From Amorphoplanes friuliensis DSM 7358 (GTDB lineage: Bacteria > Actinomycetota > Actinomycetes > Mycobacteriales > Micromonosporaceae), in assembly GCF_000494755.1 (NCBI RefSeq), contig NC_022657.1, forward strand, positions 3,696,001 to 3,760,000: a stretch of DNA of 64,000 nt. Direction: 5' to 3'. The position numbers were made by a program, and so were the translations under genes. Under the pieces are notes generated by a model. The model ran no database searches, was not told the DNA's origin, and worked only from the letters and a program-made list of their open reading frames with translations. Each line of letters opens with the position of its first letter. The stretch's first letter is position 1. This document shows positions 27,063 through 34,960 of the stretch, one piece after another.

Positions 27063-27094
27063 AGTTTCAGTCTCTTTCTATCGATTGTCAATAG
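27063..27094 (-). promoter_or_regulatory. Promoter with overlapping dyad for the DUF2975/HTH operon
   Basis: Reading leftward: TTGACA (27091-27086), 17 bp, GAAACT (27068-27063), then the ATG at 27056, which places the likely start of transcription on the start codon. An imperfect dyad (CTATcGA..., ...TCaATAG, 27078-27094, 12 of 17 positions symmetric) covers the -35, where the HTH protein could repress. Confidence 0.55.
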
Positions 27095-27105
27095 GTGACA
27101 CGGAG

Positions 27106-27735
27106 TCAGAGGCCGTGCCTCCCGTGCCGGGTGACCGTGGGGTCGCGCCGCATGACCACCGGGAAGACACTCGAGTACGCCTGCCAGTTCGGCTGCTTGC
27201 GCGGATCCGGCACGGCGAGCAGACGGCCCAGGGCGCGCAGGGTGTCGGTCAGCGCCATCGTCAGGCGCGGATCGTCGACCACACCGTCGGCGTCGACCGC
27301 CTCCGGGCTGACCGGGACCCGGATGCAGGCGGCCTTCAGCAGCCGCGCGTTGCCGTTGGCCAGAACGGCCTCCAGGGCGGCGAGGGCACCGTCGTCCTGA
27401 CCCGGCGCGGCGACCGACAGCCAGGCGGCCGGTTTGCCGACCAGATCACCACCGGCGATGAGCCAGTCGAGGAGGTTCTTCAGCGTCCCCGGCAGCGAGC
27501 CCGCATATTCGGGAGTGCTGAACAGCACGGCGTCCGCTTCCTCGACGCTCTGCCGCAGCGCGGTCACCGCACCGGGCAGGGCCGGTTCACCGGGTACGAA
27601 GGCAGGGAGGTGCCGCAGTTGGTCGTACAGGATGGTGCTGATCCCGGGGGGTGCGAGCCGTGCCGCCGCCCGCAGGGCGGAGGTGTGCAGAGAGCCCTCG
27701 CGGGTGCTGCCCGAGATCAGCAGGATGCGGGTCAT
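27106..27735 (-). CDS. NAD(P)H-dependent FMN reductase
   Basis: Flavodoxin-fold protein of 209 residues. ILLISGSTREGSLHTSALR binds the FMN phosphate, and FSTPEYAGSLPGTLKNLLDWL is the conserved PEY-GSLP-LKN-DW motif of the NADPH-dependent FMN reductase (ArsH/YieF/ChrR-like) family. It would reduce quinones, chromate, azo dyes or free flavin. It lies 23 bases downstream of the response regulator on the same strand and may be co-transcribed with it. Confidence 0.9.
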   Translation of the reverse strand: MTRILLISGSTREGSLHTSALRAAARLAPPGISTILYDQLRHLPAFVPGEPALPGAVTALRQSVEEADAVLFSTPEYAGSLPGTLKNLLDWLIAGGDLVGKPAAWLSVAAPGQDDGALAALEAVLANGNARLLKAACIRVPVSPEAVDADGVVDDPRLTMALTDTLRALGRLLAVPDPRKQPNWQAYSSVFPVVMRRDPTVTRHGRHGL

Positions 27736-27758
27736 GCGCCGACCCTACGGTGTGGATG

Positions 27759-28199
27759 TTACCGGGGGAGCAGCGCGACATCCCGGTAGAAGCGGTTGAT
27801 CTGACCGACGGTCGACTCGAAGGCATCGAGCTCCATCGGCTTGGTCACGTACGCGTTCGCCCGATGCTCGTAACTGGCCAGGATGTCGGCCCCGGCGGCC
27901 GAGGTCGTCAGGATGACCACCGGGATCGCCTTCAGGGTGTCGTCTTCCTTGATCTCGGCGAGGGTCTGCTGGCCACCCATGCGCGGCATGTTGAGATCCA
28001 GCAGGATCAGATCCGGCCGGGAGGCCCCGGAGTGGGAACCGGTGCGGCGCAGATAGTCGAGGGCCTCGCGGCCGTCACCGACCCGGTCGACCCGGACGTC
28101 GGCATCGGACAGCTGCAGCGCTTCCTCGATCATCATCGCGTCGGCGTCGTCGTCGTCCACCACCAGGACGGAGAGGGTCTTTCGGTTCACGTCGCGCAT
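27759..28199 (-). CDS. Single-domain response regulator (CheY/Rcp1-like)
   Basis: Receiver domain only, 146 residues. Acidic patch at D15-D18, phospho-acceptor D68 in LILLDLNMP, switch T98/T99, and K120 in TKP. The spacing of RRTGSHSGASRPDLI resembles Rcp1-type regulators that serve phytochrome-like or hybrid kinases. No DNA-binding domain, so it acts through protein contacts. It diverges from a GAF-SpoIIE phosphatase, an arrangement that suggests a joint signalling module. The SD of this gene is inside a 9-bp inverted repeat (28202-28231). Confidence 0.92.
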   Translation of the reverse strand: MRDVNRKTLSVLVVDDDDADAMMIEEALQLSDADVRVDRVGDGREALDYLRRTGSHSGASRPDLILLDLNMPRMGGQQTLAEIKEDDTLKAIPVVILTTSAAGADILASYEHRANAYVTKPMELDAFESTVGQINRFYRDVALLPR

Positions 28200-28201
28200 G
28201 C

Positions 28202-28231
28202 CTTGCCCTCATTTGTTTGCCGGAGGGCAAG
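28202..28231 (-). promoter_or_regulatory. SD-sequestering hairpin in the response-regulator leader
   Basis: CTTGCCCTC (28202-28210) and GAGGGCAAG (28223-28231) are perfect 9-bp arms 12 bases apart. On the leftward mRNA the arm nearest the start codon reads GAGGGCAAG and contains the SD (GAGGG), so folding would hide the ribosome site 6 bases before ATG 28199. This needs the transcript to begin upstream of 28231; otherwise the dyad may be a protein-binding site. Confidence 0.5.
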
Positions 28232-28269
28232 CATAGAGGTCGGGGCCCTCATGTTCGTACACTGACGAG

Positions 28270-29517
28270 GTGAATACTTCGAGTGGCATGCTGACGCTGC
28301 CCGGTCGTCTCGACGCGGTGCGGCGAACGGGGCTGCTCGACACCGGTCCGGAGGAACCCTTCGACCGGCTCACCCGGCTCGCCTGCGAGCTGCTCGACGC
28401 GCCGTTCGGTTTTGTCACGGTGGTCGACGAGCGCCGCTCCTTCTGGAAGAGCTGCGTCGGCATCACGAGCAACGAGCTCGCCGACCGGCAGAACCCAGTG
28501 GGCGAGTCCTTCTGCCAGTACATCATCGCCACCGACGAACCCGTGATCATCGGCGATGCCCGCCTCGACCCGATGACCCGCGACAACCCGTCGATCGAGT
28601 CCATGGGTGTGATCGCCTGGGCCGGCTTCCCCGTACGGTCCCCGGACGGTTTCGTGCTCGGCTCGTTCTGCGTCGTCGACAGCCGGCCCCGGCAGTGGAC
28701 CGCCCAGGACCTCCGCACCCTCGAAGTGCTGTCCCACGCCGCCGGTGGCGAGGTCGCCCTGCGGGTCGCGGCCGATGCGGCCTCCCGCGAGGCGGACGAT
28801 GCCCGTGCGGCGGCCGATCGTTACCAGCAGCTCGCCCTGACCATGCAGGAGAGCCTCCTGCCCCGCGACCTGCCGACCATCGACGGCCTCGACCTGGCGG
28901 CGGCCTACCGCCTCGGCGGCGACGACGTCCTCGGCGACTTCTACGACGCCGTCCAGACCCCCACCGGCTGGGCCCTCTTCCTGGGCGACGTCGCCGGCCG
29001 TGGCGCCCAGGCCGCCCGCACCAGTGCCCTGGCCAAATACACCCTCCGGGCCGGGGCACTCCGGGCCAGCTCACCGGCGATCGTGCTCACCGAGCTCGAC
29101 TCGGCCCTGCACCGCTGGTACGCCGAAACCACGGCCCCGGGCTTTGTGACCTGCGCGTACCTGTCTTTGCGCGCGTCCGAGGGCGGCTTCGTGGCCCGCA
29201 TCTGCACCGCGGGTCACCCGGCGGCGTTCATCCGCCGCGCGGACGGGTCCGTCGAGGCGTTCGGCCAGCCGTCGAGCCCGCTCGGCATCCTGCCCCGCCT
29301 GTCCATCCGCATCGACGAAACAGAGCTCCGGCCGGGCGACCTCCTGGTCCTGCGGACTGACGCCCCGATCGACGACGCGGCCCTGCGGGCGGGCCTGGGC
29401 ACCGGCCCGGCCGACCACGCCCAGGCGGTGGCCGACACCCTGCTCGACCACATGCTCCAAGCCACCGAAACCCCGATCCGCGACGACACCGTCGTCGTGG
29501 CCCTCCGCATCCGCTAG
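28270..29517 (+). CDS. GAF-domain SpoIIE-type (PP2C) phosphatase
   Basis: Protein of 415 residues from GTG 28270; ATG 28288 is an alternative. Residues ~20-170 are a GAF domain (FGFVTVVDERRSFWKS, FCQYII, VLGSFCVVD); ~190-415 form a SpoIIE/RsbU phosphatase with MQESLLP, DVLGDFYDAV, FLGDVAGRGAQAA, CTAGHP and a terminal DDTVVVAL, keeping the metal-binding aspartates (the usual GGD is LGD). Such enzymes dephosphorylate anti-sigma antagonists in response to a GAF ligand. It diverges from the CheY-like gene. Confidence 0.9.
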   Translation: MNTSSGMLTLPGRLDAVRRTGLLDTGPEEPFDRLTRLACELLDAPFGFVTVVDERRSFWKSCVGITSNELADRQNPVGESFCQYIIATDEPVIIGDARLDPMTRDNPSIESMGVIAWAGFPVRSPDGFVLGSFCVVDSRPRQWTAQDLRTLEVLSHAAGGEVALRVAADAASREADDARAAADRYQQLALTMQESLLPRDLPTIDGLDLAAAYRLGGDDVLGDFYDAVQTPTGWALFLGDVAGRGAQAARTSALAKYTLRAGALRASSPAIVLTELDSALHRWYAETTAPGFVTCAYLSLRASEGGFVARICTAGHPAAFIRRADGSVEAFGQPSSPLGILPRLSIRIDETELRPGDLLVLRTDAPIDDAALRAGLGTGPADHAQAVADTLLDHMLQATETPIRDDTVVVALRIR

Positions 29518-29539
29518 CGGCAACCCGCCGGGCCCGGTG

Positions 29540-30097
29540 TCACCCGACGCTCGCCAGGAAGCGGGTCAGGGTGGCGGCCCAGAACTGTTTGGCTTCGAGG
29601 TTGAGTTCGGGGGTCTGGAGGCCCTGCTGGCCCGCCACGATCGTTGCCGTGCCGGTGGGTTTGGGCTCGCTCGTGATGGTGATGAACGAGTCGTCGGCCG
29701 CTTTGACACGCCAGGTGATGCGGCGGTCGGTGCCGCTCACGCGGGGGTCGGTGGCGATGACCTTCTGCACGTCCGGGTCCGTGGCGGCGAAGGTCACCCA
29801 CCTGTCCATCAGGTCCTGCATGCCGAGCTTGGTGGCCTTGCTGACGCTGGTCTGGAACGTACCGTCGGGGCGCTGGCCGGGGATGCGGCGGCCGATGTGC
29901 TGTTCGTAGGCGACCGTCACCGCCTGGGTCCACCAGCCGAGCGGGTCGACCTTGCCCTGGAGTTCCTCGTAGACCTTCAGGGCGATGGCCTGATGGTCGA
30001 GGTTCCTGGCGTCGATGCCGTCCATGAACGTCAGCCACTCGTCCCAGGTGCGGTCGGTGGCCCGCTCGACCGGTTTGATCCGGGGGTTCGTGCCCAT
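29540..30097 (-). CDS. DUF4287/SRPBCC-like hypothetical protein
   Basis: Protein of 185 residues; AGGAG precedes ATG 30097. The helix TWDEWLTFMDGIDARN and the segment GWWTQAVTVAYEQHIGRRIPGQ resemble DUF4287 proteins, and the C-terminal half (VSKATKLGMQDLMDRW ... ITWRVKAADDSFITITSE) looks like an SRPBCC/AHSA1 lipid-binding fold often fused to it. Function is unknown. It begins 7 bases after the GH43 stop, so it is likely on the same transcript although no functional link is evident. Confidence 0.7.
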   Translation of the reverse strand: MGTNPRIKPVERATDRTWDEWLTFMDGIDARNLDHQAIALKVYEELQGKVDPLGWWTQAVTVAYEQHIGRRIPGQRPDGTFQTSVSKATKLGMQDLMDRWVTFAATDPDVQKVIATDPRVSGTDRRITWRVKAADDSFITITSEPKPTGTATIVAGQQGLQTPELNLEAKQFWAATLTRFLASVG

Positions 30098-30104
30098 CGT
30101 GCTC

Positions 30105-31166
30105 CTACTCGAAGAACTTCAGGCCGAACCCGGTGGTGCTGGTGGCGCCGGGGACGTTGGCCCGTGTGTACGTGCTGTTACCCCACCACAGGAACGTGCC
30201 GGTGTACCAGTACCGGTTGTCCCAGGAGTACGGCGTGCCTTTCGGGACGGCGTGGAACATCAGCGGGAAGTGCGAACCGGCGGGCGGGCTGGTGTTGATG
30301 TCGCCGTTGAGCAGCACGAAGCTGTGGTGGCCGGGGCCGTTCACGGTCAGGGTCGGGTCCCAGCCGGCCATCATCGTGGCGCGGTTGGAGCCGAACTGGC
30401 AGCCGTTGGACTTGTACCAGTCCCAGACGTAGGTCGGGTCGCCGCCGGCGCGCAGGCGCAGGTCCGCGATGCAGTACTGGTCGCTCCAGCTGCCGTTGGC
30501 CGAGTAGAAGACGTGCAGCTGGCCGTTCGGGTCCTTGATCGCCTCGGGGCCCTCGTTGATGAACGGGTTGCCGACGACACGTTCCCAGCTCTCGCGGGGC
30601 TGGGAGATGACAAAACGGCCGCCGGTGGTCGCGGACGGGCTGCTCATGCGGGCGAGGTAGAGGTTCTGCTCGACGTTGGTGTCGCCGGCCCAGCCGGACC
30701 AGACGAAGTAGCGCTGTCCGTTGAAGACGAACATGCTGCCGTCGACCGCCCACTTGTCGTCGGGCAGGGCCATGCGGGTCTCGCCGGTGTACCCGGAGGT
30801 GGCGGCGGCGGAGCTGATCACGTACATGCGGTGGGCGTTGCCGCGGCCGGCCGAGAAGTGGATCCAGTAGCGGCCGCCGTCGAAGGTGATCTCCGGGGCC
30901 CAGACCTCACCGAGGTTGCGGGTGTCGCTCCAGATCTGGCGGGCCGGCGCGGCCGCCAGGCCGCCGGTAGACGACGCCTGCCGGACGGCGATCCCGCCGT
31001 TGTACGACTGGACGGCGGTGTAGGTGCTGCCGACCCGGATCACGCTGGGGTCGGCCGCGCGCAAGCTGGTCTGAGCCACCGGCACCGGCGGTGCGGTCGC
31101 GGGGATGAGGTGTCCGGCCACGAGGAGGCCGGTGAGAGCGAGGGTGACGATTCCGGGGATTCTCAT
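30105..31166 (-). CDS. Secreted GH43-like glycosidase
   Basis: Protein of 353 residues with a Sec signal peptide (MRIPGIVTLALTGLLVAG). Five-bladed propeller catalytic residues of GH43 are visible: D in LRAADPSVI (base), D in WAVDGSMF (pKa modulator) and E in NEGPEAIK (acid). Members cleave arabinose or xylose linkages in plant arabinan and arabinoxylan. ATG 31166 is used; GTG 31172 is possible. The promoter and LacI-type operator at 31276-31335 suggest sugar-induced expression. Confidence 0.87.
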   Translation of the reverse strand: MRIPGIVTLALTGLLVAGHLIPATAPPVPVAQTSLRAADPSVIRVGSTYTAVQSYNGGIAVRQASSTGGLAAAPARQIWSDTRNLGEVWAPEITFDGGRYWIHFSAGRGNAHRMYVISSAAATSGYTGETRMALPDDKWAVDGSMFVFNGQRYFVWSGWAGDTNVEQNLYLARMSSPSATTGGRFVISQPRESWERVVGNPFINEGPEAIKDPNGQLHVFYSANGSWSDQYCIADLRLRAGGDPTYVWDWYKSNGCQFGSNRATMMAGWDPTLTVNGPGHHSFVLLNGDINTSPPAGSHFPLMFHAVPKGTPYSWDNRYWYTGTFLWWGNSTYTRANVPGATSTTGFGLKFFE

Positions 31167-31275
31167 GGTCACGACCCGTGGTCGGCCTCCGCTTCGACGC
31201 CGAGGAGGGGGATGGCGTCCGGACAGGGCTGGTGGAGGTGGAGGCGGATCCATGGGGGGCAGCCCCGCCGTGCGC

Positions 31276-31335
31276 TGAGAGCGCTCTCTGAGTTTTCAGG
31301 TTTGTAACAATGTTGTCAATGGACATCGATCGATG
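31276..31335 (-). promoter_or_regulatory. GH43 promoter with LacI/CebR-type operator
   Basis: Reading leftward: perfect palindrome CATCGATCGATG (31335-31324), TTGACA (31319-31314), 17 bp, AAAACT (31296-31291), then TGAGAGCGCTCTCT (31289-31276), whose 12-bp core GAGAGCGCTCTC is perfectly symmetric. The core matches the TGGGAGCGCTCCCA box of CebR/CelR at most positions, and it covers the expected transcription start, a classic repressor position. Confidence 0.75.
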
Positions 31336-31350
31336 GGTGGGTGACGAGCT

Positions 31351-32289
31351 TCAGTGCGAGAGCAGGACGGCGAAGCGCACCTGGGTCGCACCGTCTCGGT
31401 GCCCGATCCCCAGGGCGTCGCAGAGCTGTCGCGAGATCCACAGCCCGCGGCCACCGGTGCCGGCCGGATCCGGCGGTCGGTAACCGGCCAGCGGGTCGGC
31501 CGGACCCGGTCCGTCGTCGGCGACCTCGCAGGTCAGGGTGCAGCCGTCCACCCACACCCGCAGCTCCCGGCGTCCGCCGCCGTGCCGGAGGCTGTTCGTC
31601 GTGATCTCGCTGAGCGCCAGCACCAGGTCGTCGGCCCGGTCCAGCCCGGTCCAGCCGTTCGCCTCGACCAGCGCGGTGACGGCCTGCCGGGCCTGGACCA
31701 CACCGCCGACGAGTTCCATGGTCAGCACCGGTGGCCCGCTGACCGGCGGCAGGGCCTCGGGCACGTTCAGCAGGAACTGTGCCGTGGTGACGTACGCGTC
31801 GCTCGGCTGCCGGCCCTCGCCGGCGACCACGGTCGGGTGAGTCCGGCGGGCCTCGTCGAGCAGCTCCGGCGGCAGCACCCGGGTGTCGTACGGGCAGACG
31901 ATCGAAACCGGCGCGGCGGCGAAGATGTCGTTGAGGGCCGCCTCGTAGCGGTGCCAGGACGGGAGATGCCCGCCGAAGCCGACCTCGCCGACGAGCCGCA
32001 CGTGGCGCCGCCCGCGACGGGTGGCCTCGGTCAGCACCCGGTGCCAGCGGGCGACGGTGGTGGCGGGCCGGGCATACCAGTCGTCGCGGTCGAAGAACGA
32101 CACCTGCGTGTGGTCGGTGCCCAGGGCATCACGCAGCAGGGTGATGTTCGGGCCCGTCACGGCGGCCGCGACGGCTTGCCCCTCGGCGAGACCGGCCCGG
32201 ACGTACGGCACGAGGGTGGCGGCGAACTCGTGGTCGTCGCGGTAGAACATCGCGTCGTGGGTCAGGCAGCCGGAGGCCTCGTCCCGCAT
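31351..32289 (-). CDS. Anti-sigma regulatory kinase with MEDS domain (RsbA-like)
   Basis: Protein of 312 residues. Residues ~10-165 are a MEDS sensor (HDAMFYRDDHEFAATLVPYV, VSIVCPYDTRVLP), residues ~185-310 a HATPase_c of the anti-sigma type (DLVLALSEITTNSLRHGGG, DDGPGP, GGRGLWI). Such proteins phosphorylate STAS antagonists or hold sigma factors, linking a ligand sensed by MEDS to general stress responses. No sigma gene is adjacent; the STAS protein at 43910 lacks the phospho-site. Confidence 0.88.
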   Translation of the reverse strand: MRDEASGCLTHDAMFYRDDHEFAATLVPYVRAGLAEGQAVAAAVTGPNITLLRDALGTDHTQVSFFDRDDWYARPATTVARWHRVLTEATRRGRRHVRLVGEVGFGGHLPSWHRYEAALNDIFAAAPVSIVCPYDTRVLPPELLDEARRTHPTVVAGEGRQPSDAYVTTAQFLLNVPEALPPVSGPPVLTMELVGGVVQARQAVTALVEANGWTGLDRADDLVLALSEITTNSLRHGGGRRELRVWVDGCTLTCEVADDGPGPADPLAGYRPPDPAGTGGRGLWISRQLCDALGIGHRDGATQVRFAVLLSH

Positions 32290-32348
32290 GCGTCACCCCC
32301 GGATCCGTCCAGGCGGCCCAGGCTACACCGGCCGGACGAGCGGCTGCC

Positions 32349-32756
32349 TCACTGGTCCAGGGCGTCGCCGAACGGGATCTCGCAGACCGCGCCGGACAGC
32401 GCCGTGGCCTCCATGACGACCTTGTTGTCGACCCAGATCGTGCAGGTGATGGCCCCGCCGGCGGGGGACAGGGCGTGCAGCCAGAGCTTGCCCGAGGTGT
32501 CGCTGATCTCGTAGGACTTCGACCAGGGTGCGGCCGCGGCGGCGCCGACGTCCTTGCCGAGCTGCTTGTCGCCCGAGCCGTAGATGATCGAGGAGACCTT
32601 CTCACCGCTGGAGGCGATCTCGAACGTGACGTTGTGCGGGCCCCCGCGGGTCAGCAGCAGCACACCGGCGGCCACGACCAGCACCAGGGCGGCTGCCGCG
32701 GCCGCGCCGATCCACAGCACCGTGCGGGGCCGGCGGGCGGCGTCGATGTCGTTCAC
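32349..32756 (-). CDS. MmpS-like membrane-anchored protein
   Basis: Protein of 135 residues: one membrane helix (~14-35), then a beta-rich external domain with HNVTFEIASSG, SSIIYGSGDKQ, APWSKSYEI and a disulfide-capable pair of cysteines (ITCTIWVD, GAVCEIPF). This is the pattern of MmpS family accessory proteins and related actinobacterial singletons. No MmpL gene is nearby, so a transport role is not supported by context. Confidence 0.7.
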   Translation of the reverse strand: MNDIDAARRPRTVLWIGAAAAAALVLVVAAGVLLLTRGGPHNVTFEIASSGEKVSSIIYGSGDKQLGKDVGAAAAAPWSKSYEISDTSGKLWLHALSPAGGAITCTIWVDNKVVMEATALSGAVCEIPFGDALDQ

Positions 32757-32915
32757 GGGCGGAGCTTAACCGCGTACGCGGGGTTGGAGGATCGGCCACT
32801 CGGACGGCTTGCGGGCGGGGTCACGGCGGTCTCGGACGGTTTTGTGAAGCCCGGAAACCGGCTCGTCACAAACACTTCGGCCGGCGCCGAACCTTCCGGG
32901 CCCTAGCGTGCGCCC

Positions 32916-33617
32916 ATGCGTGAGATCACCGGCCCCGCGGCCCGGTCCGTCCTGTGCGACCCGGCCTTCGTCGTTCCCCCGGTCCCGCCCGCAGCCACCG
33001 GCGTCGGCTGGCTGCGTGCCTCGGTCGCCCGGTTCGGTACGGGTGACAGCCACGCCCGCTGCCGCGCCCTTTCCACCGCCGTCCTCGCCGCGATCCCACC
33101 GCACACCCTGCGCGGCGAGCCCGGCGTCCACCCGGTGACGACCCTGGCGACCGCGATGGGTCTGGTGGACCTGCCCGCGGATCTTGTCCGTGAGGTGGCC
33201 CAGGCCTACCAGCCGGGCACCGGTGACGAGGACCGTGCCGATGCGGCCGTCGAGCAGCTCGTCGTTGGTCTCGGTGGTGCCCACGACGAGGCGACCGCCG
33301 CCCGCATCGGCATTCTCGTGCAGGCCTGCGAGGCGACCGCCACGCTGATCGACCGGGCCCGTCACCGCCCGGCGGGCGAGGTGCTGCGGGACGACCCGCC
33401 GGTCCGGGCGACACGACGGCAGGCGCTCGTCGCGACCACTGTCGACGGGGTCCGGGTCGAGGCCGGTGAGATCGTGCGGGTGGGTCTGGCGGACGGGCTC
33501 GCCTTCGGCGCGGGACCGCACGCCTGCCCGGGCCGCGACCATGCCCTCGCCTTAACAACCCGGACATCGATCAGCGACGGGCCCGACACCGGGTGCGCCT
33601 ATCAACAGCAGGCATGA
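32916..33617 (+). CDS. Mini cytochrome P450-like protein
   Basis: Protein of 233 residues, about half a normal P450 (~400). The C-terminal AFGAGPHACPGRDHALAL is a clear heme-binding loop with its cysteine, and ARFGTGDSHARCRAL matches the N-terminal substrate-region motif, but the I-helix and ExxR regions are not recognisable. The last 20 residues look unrelated to P450s, and codon 213 is TTA, rare in this genome. It is either a degenerate remnant or a small heme-binding family. The stop overlaps the ATG of the acetamidase gene. Confidence 0.6.
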   Translation: MREITGPAARSVLCDPAFVVPPVPPAATGVGWLRASVARFGTGDSHARCRALSTAVLAAIPPHTLRGEPGVHPVTTLATAMGLVDLPADLVREVAQAYQPGTGDEDRADAAVEQLVVGLGGAHDEATAARIGILVQACEATATLIDRARHRPAGEVLRDDPPVRATRRQALVATTVDGVRVEAGEIVRVGLADGLAFGAGPHACPGRDHALALTTRTSISDGPDTGCAYQQQA

Positions 33618-34960
33618 CTGAATTTGCGGGCAAGGCCCGGGACACGCTGGTGGCGGCGCTGGGACGGCGGACCTTTCTGCGGGCCGCCGCGGCCGTGAGT
33701 GCCGGTGGGCTGACGGCCGGGGCGACGGCGACACCCGCGAACGCGCAGACCCGCACCTCGCCGGGCGGCATCCTGCAGCCCGGCACCGGGCCGATCCCGG
33801 GACGCCACTACCTGCCGTCGCGGCCGGACGAGGTGCGCTGGGGTTACGTGCCCTCGGTGACCAGCGAGCCGGTGCTGCGGATGCGCTCGGGACAGACCGT
33901 CACGATCGACGCCGTGTCTCACGAGGGCATCCTCGAGGACCAGGGCCGCGACCCCGTGAGCTTCTTCGCCGGGCACGGTGTGCCCGCCCGCCGCGTGCTG
34001 ACCGATGCGGTCGCGATCGCCCGCGGGTACGACCGGACCCCGCGCAGCTTCGACGTGGACGGGCCGCACGTAGTGACCGGCCCGATCCACGTCGACGGTG
34101 CCGCACCGGGTGACGTCCTCAAGATCGAGGTGCTGTCCGCGGTGCCCCGCGTGCCGTACGGCGTGGTGTCCAGCAGGCACGGCAAGGGGGCGCTGCCCCG
34201 GCTGGCCGGTGGTGCCGTGCCGCCCGGGATCACCGAGGCCGAGATCATGCCGCCGGTGGCCACGGACGGCCGCGCGACCGGCGACCCGCTGCGCTACGGC
34301 AACGTGTCGGTCTTCACGCCGGTCCGGTCGGGCCGCGGCGGCGCCCTCACCGGGGTGCTGCCCCGTCCGGGTCACCGCGACGTGGCGTTCCCGCTGCACC
34401 CGTTCATGGGCATCATGGGTGTGGCCTTCGCCGACGCGGGATCGCTGACCGATCCGCTGCTCAACTCGATCCCGCCGACGCTGGGCGGCGGCAACATCGA
34501 CATCAGCCTGCTCGGTCCGGGCGCGACGTTCTATCTGCCGGTCTTCGCCGAGGGCGCGCTGTTCTACGTCGGTGACCCGCATCTGGCCATGGGTGACGGC
34601 GAGGTGGCCCTGACCGCTCTCGAGGGCTCGCTGCGCGCCACCTACCGGCTGACGGTGGTCAAGAAGGGTGGCCGGGGTGCGCCGTCGGTCGCCTTCACCT
34701 ACCCGTTCGCGGAGACGCCGCAGGCCTGGGTGCCGATCGGCCTGTCGGACCCGGACGGCGCGCGGGACGGGCAGGGCAACGACCTGGACATCGCGATGCG
34801 CCGGGCCGTGGTGAACGCCCTCGACTTCCTCGAGCACGACCTGGGGATGAACCGGGCCGTCGCCTACGCCTACCTGTCGGCCGCCGCGGACTTCTCCGTG
34901 TCGCAGGTGGTCGACGGGACCGTCGGTGTGCACGGCGTCATCCCCAAGACCCACTTCTGA
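33614..34960 (+). CDS. Tat-exported acetamidase/formamidase-family protein
   Basis: About 448 residues from ATG 33614 (overlapping the previous stop). The N-terminus has a twin-arginine signal, GRRTFLRAAAAVSAGG with RR at 18-19, then TPANA cleavage site. The FmdA/AmdA fold follows: HYLPSRPDEVRWGY, ...HVVTGPIHVDGAAPGDVLKIEV, FGNVSVF-type and DPHLAMGDGEVALTALE motifs. It would hydrolyse short amides or a related substrate outside the cytoplasmic membrane; exported members are of unknown substrate. It overlaps the TauE gene tail to tail by 23 bp. Confidence 0.85.
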   Translation: MTEFAGKARDTLVAALGRRTFLRAAAAVSAGGLTAGATATPANAQTRTSPGGILQPGTGPIPGRHYLPSRPDEVRWGYVPSVTSEPVLRMRSGQTVTIDAVSHEGILEDQGRDPVSFFAGHGVPARRVLTDAVAIARGYDRTPRSFDVDGPHVVTGPIHVDGAAPGDVLKIEVLSAVPRVPYGVVSSRHGKGALPRLAGGAVPPGITEAEIMPPVATDGRATGDPLRYGNVSVFTPVRSGRGGALTGVLPRPGHRDVAFPLHPFMGIMGVAFADAGSLTDPLLNSIPPTLGGGNIDISLLGPGATFYLPVFAEGALFYVGDPHLAMGDGEVALTALEGSLRATYRLTVVKKGGRGAPSVAFTYPFAETPQAWVPIGLSDPDGARDGQGNDLDIAMRRAVVNALDFLEHDLGMNRAVAYAYLSAAADFSVSQVVDGTVGVHGVIPKTHF

